Positions 14,539 through 21,269 of a DNA stretch of 26,449 nucleotides are shown one piece after another (the stretch's first letter is position 1; the number at the start of each line of letters is the position of its first letter). The DNA is from a virus. The notes under the pieces are model-generated. The model worked only from the letters and a program-made list of their open reading frames with translations. It was not told the DNA's origin and made no database searches. The translations under genes and the position numbers were made by a program. The DNA lies in the IMG/VR virus record IMGVR_UViG_3300027908_000045, positions 1-26,449 of that record. One strand, given 5' to 3'.

Positions 14539-15321
14539 CTAGGCCGAAGCGATCGAGCGATCAGCCTTGGCAACGATTTCGAACTGATCTCCGCTGGTGC
14601 CGGTGGTGATCGAGATGGCAGTCACGTCCACATACACCTGGGAAGTGTCGGAGAGCGCCGTCTCGGTACCGATGGTGTGGGTCGCAAGAGTCGCCGTCAA
14701 TGTCGCCACGGTGCCGTCGATCTTGACGGCGGTCACACTTACGACCGCCGAAGTGGTGAGCGCCGTCAGGTTTTTAACCTTAAACTGCGCCCCGGCGTAT
14801 TTCGTTTTGTCGATTGCGGCTTGATGCGCGAAGGTTCCCGCGGTTGCGCCAGTCTCGGTAAATGTCGCGATCACTTGGTCGTTGGGGACGTAGCAATTAC
14901 CAGCCGATAGCGTCTTTAGGTATGTCTTAAAGAAGCCATTGGCTCGCAGCGTCGGTGCGCTGGTGTTCTGTTTCGTCAGATAATCATCGATGCCCTTATA
15001 CGAAAAGCCCTTGAAATGAGTGTTGAGCGCCGCGATCATGCTGTTCATTTCGGGAATCGTGAGCAGGAAGCCGTCGGCGGGCGACGGATTGTTTTCGTCG
15101 AGAGAGCGTGCGGCTGGCAACAGATCGGCGACGATATCTTCGTCGTCGGTAGCGAGCACATAGGCTGCAATCGAATTGCTTCCGGAAAGCACGTCGGCGT
15201 TGGCCTGCGTCATGCCAGCGTTGAAACCAGCGTTGAAAGTGGGATCGCCAACGGATTCGACGGCCCATCGGGCCATCTTGTCGAGGATGTGCTGCAACTG
15301 CGTGTTGCTCATAATTGGCAT
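14539..15321 (-). CDS. Phage structural protein of unknown role after the tail tube
   Basis: From the ATG at 15321 (AGGAG 7 bases upstream) the product has 260 residues. The first half is helical (LQHILDKMARWAVESVGD, then NSMIAALNTHFKGFSYKGIDDYL) and the second half is a beta sandwich of the type seen in virion proteins (KYAGAQFKVKNLTALTTSAVV, VKIDGTVATLTATLATH, DQFEIVAKADRSIA). It lies between the tail tube and the tail assembly chaperone. A second tail-tube-like or tail-decoration protein is plausible, because the beta half could pack on the outside of the tube. The longer frame to 15537 lies over the tail tube gene and is rejected. Confidence 0.65.
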   Translation of the reverse strand: MPIMSNTQLQHILDKMARWAVESVGDPTFNAGFNAGMTQANADVLSGSNSIAAYVLATDDEDIVADLLPAARSLDENNPSPADGFLLTIPEMNSMIAALNTHFKGFSYKGIDDYLTKQNTSAPTLRANGFFKTYLKTLSAGNCYVPNDQVIATFTETGATAGTFAHQAAIDKTKYAGAQFKVKNLTALTTSAVVSVTAVKIDGTVATLTATLATHTIGTETALSDTSQVYVDVTAISITTGTSGDQFEIVAKADRSIASA

Positions 15322-15385
15322 CGGAGGTCTCCTGAAATTGATTTTGAACTTGAGGTTGATCGAACTTGGGAAGTCAGAGCCGGTC

Positions 15386-15943
15386 TTACAGGACGAACGG
15401 GATGCTGGCGAATGTCTTGGTCGTGGCCAGATCGGCAAGAGTCGGCTGGCTTGGATCGGACAGCGCTTCGAACTGCACCTGGTATTCGACCATGTCTTTG
15501 CGCTGGTACTTCGCCTTGACTGCGCCGATCGAGACAATGCGTGTGATCAAAGCCTCGCGCGTCGCATTATTGGTATCGGGCCCGAGCCATCCCAGGATGA
15601 ATTCTGGGGCAGTCGTGACCGAGCCAATCGTCAGCGTGTCGGTTCCGTTGAAGGTGGCACCGGGGATGGCATAGGTGAGATTCTGCATCGTGGTCTCTGC
15701 CAGTTTGGCGGTCACCAGAAGTTTGTGAGCGGTGAGAATCTTCTTCGCCGGACCCATGAGTTCATCGACCATGATGTCTTTCCAGGTCGGGGTGTAGTCG
15801 AATTCGATTCCGTCCGCGGTGAAGCCGATCTCGGTGAACGCCGCAAAATCCGTCTTGGCGCCCGTGAGAGTCGGCAAAGTCGTGCCGGCTGCGGCGATAA
15901 ACAGATCGCTGGGGCCGACGGTGATATTTGCAATAACGCCCAT
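15386..15943 (-). CDS. Major tail tube protein candidate
   Basis: The 185-residue protein has features of phage tail tube proteins: MGVIANITVGPSDLFIAA, a strand pair around DFAAFTEIGFTADGIEFDYTP, a charged DELMGPAKKI helix, a long loop, and a C-terminal strand set with KDMVEYQVQFEALSDPSQP. AGGAGG stands 8 bases before the ATG, one of the strongest ribosome-binding sites in the window, as expected for an abundant virion protein. It sits between the tail terminator and the chaperone/tape-measure pair. No tail-sheath gene is found next to it, which favours a non-contractile tail. Confidence 0.8.
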   Translation of the reverse strand: MGVIANITVGPSDLFIAAAGTTLPTLTGAKTDFAAFTEIGFTADGIEFDYTPTWKDIMVDELMGPAKKILTAHKLLVTAKLAETTMQNLTYAIPGATFNGTDTLTIGSVTTAPEFILGWLGPDTNNATREALITRIVSIGAVKAKYQRKDMVEYQVQFEALSDPSQPTLADLATTKTFASIPFVL

Positions 15944-15988
15944 CGTGATTTCCTCCTGTGAAAATTGAACTGCTGAAACAAAAATTTG

Positions 15989-16438
15989 TTAGGACGCGGC
16001 TCGCGCGATGATCTGATAAAACGCATAGTTGCAGACCCATGCGGTCTCGGGGTCCGTCATCTCCTGCGGTTCCATCGTTTCAATGGCGCTGAGCATCACG
16101 CCCTCGTCCAGCACGACGTTGTAAGCGCCATGCAGCGTGTCGTGAATGGAGCCGTACAGGTCCGAAGCCAACTGATACTGTTCCTGATCGGCCCAGGTGC
16201 GAACCATGACACGTCCTTGGATCAGCGCCGGAATTTCCGAATAGGGCGAGACGCCGCCGCTGCGCACAAGTTGAATGCCCGGGCCCTGAATCGGACTGAA
16301 TCCTTCCGGCAGATCGGATGCGGCGTAGATAGCGCTATTCGGATTGCTGTTGACCGTGCCAACGGCCGGTTGCAACGCCGCCATGACGCCTTCCTGCACC
16401 AGCAGGAATTCTCGGACTAGGACTGCGATGTCAACCAT
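15989..16438 (-). CDS. Tail terminator / tail completion protein
   Basis: The 149-residue protein starts MVDIAVLVREFLLVQEGVMAA. Its later blocks fit small tail-terminator proteins of siphophages: ALIQGRVMVRTWADQEQYQLAS, a helix DLYGSIHDTLHG, then TMEPQEMTDPETAWVCNYAFYQIIA. These proteins cap the tail tube when it has reached full length and join it to the head. The start overlaps the previous stop by 1 base (TAATG), so translation is coupled. A longer frame to 16672 overlaps the head-closure gene and is rejected. Position before the tail tube gene supports the call. Confidence 0.7.
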   Translation of the reverse strand: MVDIAVLVREFLLVQEGVMAALQPAVGTVNSNPNSAIYAASDLPEGFSPIQGPGIQLVRSGGVSPYSEIPALIQGRVMVRTWADQEQYQLASDLYGSIHDTLHGAYNVVLDEGVMLSAIETMEPQEMTDPETAWVCNYAFYQIIARAAS

Positions 16439-17262
16439 TACGGAATAATGACCTGACAGGCGACTTCGAGGTGATGGTGTTGCAGGCCTGGATTGTCGAT
16501 GTCGGTGATGTCGTAGAGTTCGCCGGGAATTGGTTGATTGTTGACGTTTAGCGCGGCCGACGAGGGGATCAGGAGAAAGTGATCGTGCGTGAGCGGTTGC
16601 GTGTTGTAGGTCGTGGCACCCACGACGGTGAAGGGGAAGAAACTCCCATCCGGCGACGCATCGGCGAACCACGGCCGCATATAGACTTCGCGATAGGCCA
16701 TGGCCAACTTGGATTTCGCCCGCTGTTCCGTTCCCTTGGGAGTTACTTTCCCCATGGCCACTCGGCAGGCAATGCCCGTGGCGATGGTGCTGAACGTCGG
16801 CGGCGCGATGCCGCGTTTATCGCCGGCCGCGGCGTCGCGTTGCAGAACATCCAGCGTCGAGATCAGGAAGGCGTCGAAGTCGTCGATGCCGTCGGCGCGC
16901 TGAAACGCCACAATATTCAACTGCTGCTGGTGAAAGTCCGGGTCATAGACGCGGTCGAAATCGAACACCATCGGCCCATTGTCCGGATGGTTGTAGATCG
17001 CATACATCCGGCTTTTCACTCCAGCCAAATAGCGGATGATGATCGACATCGTCACCAGCGCGATTTGCGGGCCGGGCAGGCGCGGCCATGACGTCGCTTG
17101 TCCCAGCGCCGGAGCGGCCGTCGATTGCGTCGTGCTCGCGACTGGAAGCAACTGCGCGGCAATCCCCGAAGCGAACAAAACCGGCAAGGAGTTGGGCGGC
17201 CGGTCCCAGATGTCGATGGTCTTGTCCATCGAGCCCGGATCGACATATTTGATCGTCGCCAT
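16438..17262 (-). CDS. Head-closure / head-tail joining candidate
   Basis: From the ATG at 17262 the product has 274 residues. The N-terminus reads MATIKYVDPGSMDKTIDIWDRP and the C-terminus carries GELYDITDIDNPGLQHHHLEV followed by CQVIIP, which fits proteins describing the head-tail stopper position. A middle helical part (about 115-180) includes YDPDFHQQQLNIVAFQR and FDAFLISTLDVLQ. It lies between the gp6-like connector and the tail terminator. The ribosome-binding site is weak, and a longer ATG at 17295 exists. It is larger than typical head-closure proteins (about 110-130 residues), so it may be a fusion of two neck proteins. The role is inferred from position. Confidence 0.5.
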   Translation of the reverse strand: MATIKYVDPGSMDKTIDIWDRPPNSLPVLFASGIAAQLLPVASTTQSTAAPALGQATSWPRLPGPQIALVTMSIIIRYLAGVKSRMYAIYNHPDNGPMVFDFDRVYDPDFHQQQLNIVAFQRADGIDDFDAFLISTLDVLQRDAAAGDKRGIAPPTFSTIATGIACRVAMGKVTPKGTEQRAKSKLAMAYREVYMRPWFADASPDGSFFPFTVVGATTYNTQPLTHDHFLLIPSSAALNVNNQPIPGELYDITDIDNPGLQHHHLEVACQVIIP

Positions 17263-17266
17263 TTTT

Positions 17267-17395
17267 TCAGGGTGCGCGAAAGCCGAAGTACACAATCAAT
17301 GCCATAATCACAACAATCCCAAGCACCATTAACGGCTCGTACCACGGCGCGCCACCAAACTTTCTGTCTGCCGGTGATTCTGGCGGCGATGTCAT
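17267..17395 (-). CDS. 42-residue single-pass membrane protein
   Basis: The ORF starts at ATG 17395, 6 bases after the connector stop, and ends 5 bases before the next ATG. The N-terminus is polar and Pro-rich (MTSPPESPADRKFGGAPW) and residues about 21-38 form a strongly hydrophobic helix (PLMVLGIVVIMALIVYFGF) with a short FRAP tail. The tight fit between two neck genes supports it being real. A membrane protein is not needed for head-tail joining, so it may be a lysis regulator, superinfection-exclusion peptide or other accessory. No family recognised. Confidence 0.65.
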   Translation of the reverse strand: MTSPPESPADRKFGGAPWYEPLMVLGIVVIMALIVYFGFRAP

Positions 17396-17400
17396 CTTGT

Positions 17401-18255
17401 TCACTGTCCCGACTCCTGCAGAAGCGCCCAATCCCAGCAGCGATAGGCTTCCATGATCTGCGCGATGTGCAACGGCAGACTGGAGAACTTTCCGCCCGCT
17501 CCCGGCTGCGCGATGATCGGATCGCGATTCTGATACCACAACACGAGCAATTGTTTGACGGCTAGAACGATGGGCTCGGGGATCGTGCGATCAATGGTGT
17601 AACTCGTCACTTCATCGACGGAATCCGGCACGTCAGACACTTGTTCCGTCTCGGGTTCGGGCACGGCCTCAATGTCGGCTTCTCCCGGTGGCTCCTCGGC
17701 GGATTCGATCTCGTAACCGGCCGTGAAGTTGATTTGCACGGCATTGGCGGCTCCATGAAGCGTGCCCGGCCAGGGCTGCCCAGCCAGCGGATAAAGTAAG
17801 CCGGGTTCGCTCGCGACATCCACCTGGAAGTCCTTGCCCGAGGTGAGTGTTTGAGGCGTGCCATTCAGATCGATGTAGATAATCGAAGCGCACTCGATCA
17901 GCGGCGGATACCATATCTTGATGCCTTGATGTTGCCGGTGATGCCCGCGATTGTAGATGTGAGCGGCGGCTCCGCTACCCGATCCGTACCCGCCGTAGTG
18001 GCCGCGCGGAAACGAGTCCATGTACTGGATGTATGGCTTTTTCGCCAGCGATCGCCACAGATGTTTTTCGAGCATCTGCCGCGCCCCGACGACGAGCGCG
18101 TCCAGCAATTCATCGATCAGCGGATCGCCCGTGCTGCCAGCCGCGGCTCCTGCCACGGGAGTGATATTCAGAAACTTGATGGCGGCAGTACGCGAAACGA
18201 TTTCCGTCTCGGGCGGTCCTGCGGGCACCACGGAAACGTGAATGGTATTGGGCAT
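17401..18255 (-). CDS. Head-tail connector, gp6-like (adaptor)
   Basis: The 284-residue protein shows the gp6-like connector pattern: a helical start (LIDELLDALVVGARQMLEKHL), a strand and loop region (FQVDVASEPGLLYPLAGQPWP), NAVQINFTAGYE and a final helix pair IPEPIVLAVKQLLVLWYQNRDP. These proteins form a ring under the portal. Two extra loops are present: a Gly/His-rich one at about residues 84-112 and an acidic Pro/Glu-rich one at about 184-220, which make it longer than the usual 190 residues or so. The start at 18255 has AAGGA 12 bases upstream. It is separated from the gene before it by a 127-base interval with strong inverted repeats. Confidence 0.8.
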   Translation of the reverse strand: MPNTIHVSVVPAGPPETEIVSRTAAIKFLNITPVAGAAAGSTGDPLIDELLDALVVGARQMLEKHLWRSLAKKPYIQYMDSFPRGHYGGYGSGSGAAAHIYNRGHHRQHQGIKIWYPPLIECASIIYIDLNGTPQTLTSGKDFQVDVASEPGLLYPLAGQPWPGTLHGAANAVQINFTAGYEIESAEEPPGEADIEAVPEPETEQVSDVPDSVDEVTSYTIDRTIPEPIVLAVKQLLVLWYQNRDPIIAQPGAGGKFSSLPLHIAQIMEAYRCWDWALLQESGQ

Positions 18256-18276
18256 TGCGGTCTTGAATCCTTAAAA

Positions 18277-18329
18277 AAGGAGCGAAGCTACCGGGCTGAT
18301 ATTTGAGCGCGGACCCAACTCCGCTCCTT
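18277..18329 (-). terminator. Long-loop terminator-like hairpin before the connector gene
   Basis: On the leftward transcript AAGGAGCG (18329-18322) and CGCTCCTT (18284-18277) are perfect 8-bp inverted copies, and the 3' arm runs into a T6 run (18278-18273). The loop is 37 bases, long for an intrinsic terminator, so this could equally be a processing or regulatory hairpin. It lies in the 127-base gap between the genes ending at 18383 and starting at 18255. Confidence 0.4.
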
Positions 18330-18370
18330 CCACGGCCCGGTGGCAGTAATGCGTGGGGAGTTGGGCCGTG
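18314..18370. repeat. Two overlapping, mutually exclusive inverted repeats
   Basis: CCCAACTCC (18314-18322) pairs with GGAGTTGGG (18357-18365), and CACGGCCC (18331-18338) pairs with GGGCCGTG (18363-18370). The right arms share three bases and the arms interlock, so the two hairpins cannot form fully at once. They also compete with the 18277-18329 hairpin, which shares the arm near 18322. The arrangement looks like a switchable leader or attenuator, or a pseudoknot-forming RNA. Confidence 0.5.
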
Positions 18371-18382
18371 AAAGTCTGAGCG

Positions 18383-18643
18383 TTATCTCTTTTTTGTCTT
18401 TGAACCGATCTTGCTCGCCGCGACTTCGACGTGTCGGGGCGAGACCGATGCAACGTTGCTTTCGCCCATGGGTGCGGCGTTTTCGACGGTGGCGGCATCA
18501 ACGCGCGACGCTTCCGCCTTGGGCAGTCTCATCTGATCGCCGACGTCTTCCGCCTGATGCAGCAGCACCAGATTGCGCGCGACAGCATAGGGAAAATCGA
18601 CAATCGTGCCCGTCTTTGGGCCGATCTTCATTAGAACCTGCAC
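18383..18643 (-). CDS. Small hypothetical protein after the head genes
   Basis: The start is the GTG at 18643, 6 bases after AAGGA and 2 bases past the stop of the gene before, so translation is coupled. The product has 86 residues: a beta-type start (MQVLMKIGPKTGTIVDFPYAVA), a short helix (RNLVLLHQAEDVGDQ) and a basic, Ala/Ser-rich tail ending SKIGSKTKKR. I do not recognise it firmly. Small proteins with this start are common next to phage head-tail connector genes. The gene ends at the edge of a 127-base interval with strong inverted repeats. Confidence 0.65.
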   Translation of the reverse strand: MQVLMKIGPKTGTIVDFPYAVARNLVLLHQAEDVGDQMRLPKAEASRVDAATVENAAPMGESNVASVSPRHVEVAASKIGSKTKKR

Positions 18644-18645
18644 GG

Positions 18646-18801
18646 TTAGTCCTTCCTGTTCCACTCTGCTTTGAATGCCGCGAGTGCGCGTTCCATGCGT
18701 TCGATGAGTTGCGTAACGGATTTGTCCAACTCGTCCGCGTTCGCGGTGAAGTTCAGAACGCAATCGCCGATTGTTGTGACCTTGGGTTTATCTTCTGGCA
18801 T
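18646..18801 (-). CDS. Small 51-residue hypothetical protein
   Basis: From the ATG at 18801, with GGAG 8 bases upstream, the protein has 51 residues: MPEDKPKVTTIGDCVLNFTANADELDKS followed by a helix VTQLIERMERALAAFKAEW. The size, good ribosome-binding site and 2-base spacing to the next gene support it as real. A longer frame to 18966 would include a very basic, non-protein-like N-terminus over the hairpin region and the previous gene, and is rejected. The function is unknown. It is in the head accessory part of the operon. Confidence 0.65.
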   Translation of the reverse strand: MPEDKPKVTTIGDCVLNFTANADELDKSVTQLIERMERALAAFKAEWNRKD

Positions 18802-18831
18802 GAATGTTCTCCAGATTCTCGGACAAAAGTG

Positions 18832-18890
18832 CGGCGGTCCGCCTCGAGCCCTCACCCGAGACAGACCGCCGATTTTCCCTTTACGGGAAA
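18832..18890. repeat. Two hairpins in the gap after the decoration gene
   Basis: In the 94-base gap between the genes ending at 18896 and starting at 18801 are two hairpins. CGGCGGTC (18832-18839) pairs with GACCGCCG (18864-18871) around a 24-base loop, and TTTCCC (18874-18879) pairs with GGGAAA (18885-18890) around a 5-base loop. On the leftward transcript the larger stem is followed by CACTTTTG, a poor T run. This suggests partial termination or 3' mRNA protection after the capsid genes. Confidence 0.45.
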
Positions 18891-18895
18891 GGCGT

Positions 18896-19387
18896 CTAGG
18901 TGCAGACGGTCGGGCTCTGCGTCTCCGCATAGCGTGCGCCGCTGAGAATGGCGATCGCCGATGCAATGACGGAGTTCGACGTGTTGGTCAGATCCAAGCG
19001 CAGATACTGACCGGTCGCGCCGTTGTTGGTTCCGTCGAGTTCCGCGGCGTCGATTTCGATGACGTAGAAGATGCCATCAGTCGCGGCGGGCGTGTAACCG
19101 GCGGAGGTGACTGCCGTTCGCGCACTCAGCACATCGTTTGAAACTCCAGCGGTCTCTTGCGTGTAGATGGCAAAAGGAATCGCGGTGGGGTTTGCGCCGG
19201 TGTGATCGGTGCACTGCTGGACAAGAATTTTGGTGAAGGCTGCCGCCGACACGCCAATCTGAACGATGAATGTGACGTGTTGGTAGTTCGCCATGTTGAC
19301 GGCCTGCGATGCCTGCCCGCCCGTGATATCGACCGGGGCGAGCACGTTCACCACATGGGCCTGCTCTGCGATAACAAAACCTTTCAT
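18896..19387 (-). CDS. Head accessory (decoration) protein candidate
   Basis: The 163-residue protein starts at the ATG at 19387 with GGAG 9 bases upstream. It is beta-rich, with few charged residues: MKGFVIAEQAHVVNVLAP, then YQHVTFIVQIGVSAAAFTKIL, IPFAIYTQET, GIFYVIEIDAAELDG and GQYLRLDLTNTSNSV. The pattern (strands that bind a trimer or ring, no signal peptide) and the place directly after the major capsid gene suit a capsid decoration or vertex protein. It could also be a capsid-surface structural protein of another kind. There is no motif that fixes the function. Confidence 0.55.
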   Translation of the reverse strand: MKGFVIAEQAHVVNVLAPVDITGGQASQAVNMANYQHVTFIVQIGVSAAAFTKILVQQCTDHTGANPTAIPFAIYTQETAGVSNDVLSARTAVTSAGYTPAATDGIFYVIEIDAAELDGTNNGATGQYLRLDLTNTSNSVIASAIAILSGARYAETQSPTVCT

Positions 19388-19477
19388 GGAATTGATCTCC
19401 TGTTTTCGAAATTTAGGTGAAGCGAAGCGGCGCACCCGTTTTCAGGTGCGCCGCGCAAAATCACGCGCAGTTTCCAA

Positions 19478-20785
19478 CTAGGAGCGCGTGGCGAGCGAAA
19501 TGAAGGGACTTTGTGTATTAGTCCCGTTTTTCGGGGTCAACGGCTTCTTCCAGGTCGGCTGTCCATCCACGCGATAGACGAACCGGAACGTGGTTTCATC
19601 GTTGAGGAATCGGACGTGGATCGAGGAAGCCGCTTCCGGAGCGCCCTTGTCGCTCATCACGTACTGGCTCATGTCGGCCAGGATGATGTCGCCCGGGGTG
19701 CCGAGCGTCGAGCAATGTTCCGCGGGGATGACGGGCAATCCCATCATGCGGCCGTAGAGAGGATCGTTGTTCATCTGCGATCCCGGCGGGAAGTAGAGCA
19801 ACTGAACCGCGGTTCCCGAGCCCAGGGTCAGGGGATAGAGCTTCGGCTCCACGTCCTGATTGATGAGCCAGACCGCATTCACACGGCTGGTAGCGAACAG
19901 TCGCGTGTACATATTCAGCACGTCATTGGTTGAGACCGTTGGGCCGCTGTCGCCCGAATCCTTGGCCACGGTGATGACGGCGCCAGAGTTCAGGAATCCG
20001 AGAGGCTGACCAGAGCCGCTGCCGCTGACGATTGCATCCTCCACCTTGAACGTGAATTCCTTGGGGAAGGCGTCCATGATCACGGCCTGAAGTGCGGCCG
20101 CGTCCTGCAACAGTTCGTCGGTCGCATAGCAGAGGCCTGTCAGTTTGTTCAGCGCGAGTTCGATCTGGCGGAACTTCGGCTTGGCACCGGTGAAGGCGTC
20201 CGCTTCGTTCGCCCAGAAGGCCTGCACGCCGCCCCAACGGGATCCATCCACTCGGCTGTCTTCGTCGATTGCGTTGATCTTCAACCGATTCGACTGCGAC
20301 GAGATGGGATACCGCGTCACGCGCGATGCGATCTGCCCGGTGGCGTAGGTCCGCTGCAGGAGCTGATCAGAAAAGTCGGTCTGCACCAGAAAGCCGCCGT
20401 CGGACGGAACGGTTTCCGAAGTGCCGGACGGGCCAGCCATGAAACTTGCGAGCCGCGGATCAACGCGACCAGAAAGCGAGGCATGGCGCACGGCAATCAA
20501 CTGTTCGCCGAGACTCTTGAACGGCCTTTTCGGCGCGGCTGCTGCGGCGGCGGTGGAATCGACATCTTCGACCGGCACGCCGGACAACTCGCGCTCCGCA
20601 TCCATGACCTGCTCAATGCGATCAATCTGCGCCTGAACGTCCTGCGTCTTCTGTTTGTTGGCCGTAAATGTGGCCTTTTCGGTTTCGGTCATGTCGCGGT
20701 TTTCGTCGCGGCATTTGACCAGAATTGCGTGATTTTGGCTGAGCAGGTCCTTTTTTTCCTGCCGGAGCCCATGGATATTCTTCAC
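19478..20785 (-). CDS. Major capsid protein, HK97 fold
   Basis: The start is the GTG at 20785, with AGGAG 8 bases upstream, giving 435 residues. The N-terminal 70 or so residues are a charged coiled coil (HGLRQEKKDLLSQNHAILVKCRDEN, KQKTQDVQAQIDRIEQVM), the delta (scaffold) domain of HK97-type capsids. An Ala-rich linker follows, then the mature domain from about residue 90: KSLGEQLIAVRHASLSGR, GGFLVQTDFSDQLLQRTY, EADAFTGAKPKFRQIELALNKL and NMYTRLFATSRVNAVWLINQD. The S49 protease upstream would remove the delta domain in the prohead, so no separate scaffold is needed. The terminator-like hairpin just upstream may set its dosage. Confidence 0.93.
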   Translation of the reverse strand: MKNIHGLRQEKKDLLSQNHAILVKCRDENRDMTETEKATFTANKQKTQDVQAQIDRIEQVMDAERELSGVPVEDVDSTAAAAAAPKRPFKSLGEQLIAVRHASLSGRVDPRLASFMAGPSGTSETVPSDGGFLVQTDFSDQLLQRTYATGQIASRVTRYPISSQSNRLKINAIDEDSRVDGSRWGGVQAFWANEADAFTGAKPKFRQIELALNKLTGLCYATDELLQDAAALQAVIMDAFPKEFTFKVEDAIVSGSGSGQPLGFLNSGAVITVAKDSGDSGPTVSTNDVLNMYTRLFATSRVNAVWLINQDVEPKLYPLTLGSGTAVQLLYFPPGSQMNNDPLYGRMMGLPVIPAEHCSTLGTPGDIILADMSQYVMSDKGAPEAASSIHVRFLNDETTFRFVYRVDGQPTWKKPLTPKNGTNTQSPFISLATRS

Positions 20786-20826
20786 TTTGATTTCTCCTGA
20801 ATTTTTTGTCTGGAACTTGACGCAAC

Positions 20827-20876
20827 AAAAAACACCGCCGCGCCGCAGAATCATCGGATTCCGCGGCGGCAGGCGG
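20827..20876 (-). terminator. Strong intrinsic terminator or attenuator upstream of the major capsid gene
   Basis: On the leftward transcript a 12-bp stem (arms 20841-20852 and 20857-20868, one G-U pair, 4-base loop) is extended by five further pairs (20835-20839 with 20872-20876) and then TG and a T6 run (20832-20827). This is a textbook rho-independent terminator. It lies 42 bases before the capsid GTG and 51 bases after the gene ending at 20928. No convincing promoter is seen between it and the capsid gene, so read-through, antitermination or RNA processing is implied. Confidence 0.75.
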
Positions 20877-20927
20877 CTGATTACTCGCCATCTGCCATCG
20901 GGCAGACGGCAAAACTTGTTTATGGGG

Positions 20928-21269
20928 TTAGGCGCTTTCGGCGATCAGCGACTCCGTGAGCAGTTCGTCGCTGGCGTGACAGAGCGCGACTCTCTTCTCA
21001 TCGACACACTTCTTGCACTCGTCGTCGTGGATGAAGTTGAACTCACCGGGCCCGACCGGAACGCAACGATAGTCGTGCCCAGGGAACCATCGCTGTTCGA
21101 TGTTATTTGCGGTCTGCGATAAGACGCTTTCCACGCCCTGAGGAGTCAGCATCTTGCCAGGCGGAGCGCGAAATAATTGCTTCTTGGGATGTTCGTTCCC
21201 AGGTGGAAATATCTTCACCAAAATGCGCTTGAAGCAAGGGCCTCCCACGACTCGACCAACTACCCTCAT
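20928..21269 (-). CDS. Small Cys-containing hypothetical protein, possible zinc site
   Basis: The 113-residue protein begins basic (MRVVGRVVGGPCFKRILVKIFPP) and later has FIHDDECKKCVDEKRVALCHA, giving a Cys85-x2-Cys88 pair with Cys97 and His98 (and His81) nearby, which could bind zinc. Cys12 and Cys69 are also present. It overlaps the end of the protease gene by 4 bases (ATGA) and stands before the capsid gene and its terminator. In related phages a small head protein or scaffold may lie here, but no family is recognised. The zinc site is inferred from spacing only. Confidence 0.65.
   Translation of the reverse strand: MRVVGRVVGGPCFKRILVKIFPPGNEHPKKQLFRAPPGKMLTPQGVESVLSQTANNIEQRWFPGHDYRCVPVGPGEFNFIHDDECKKCVDEKRVALCHASDELLTESLIAESA

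Noticed and set aside
16579-17091. 170-codon plus-strand ORF
   Set aside because: It is the antisense shadow of the head-closure candidate, rich in Arg and His with no good start signal.
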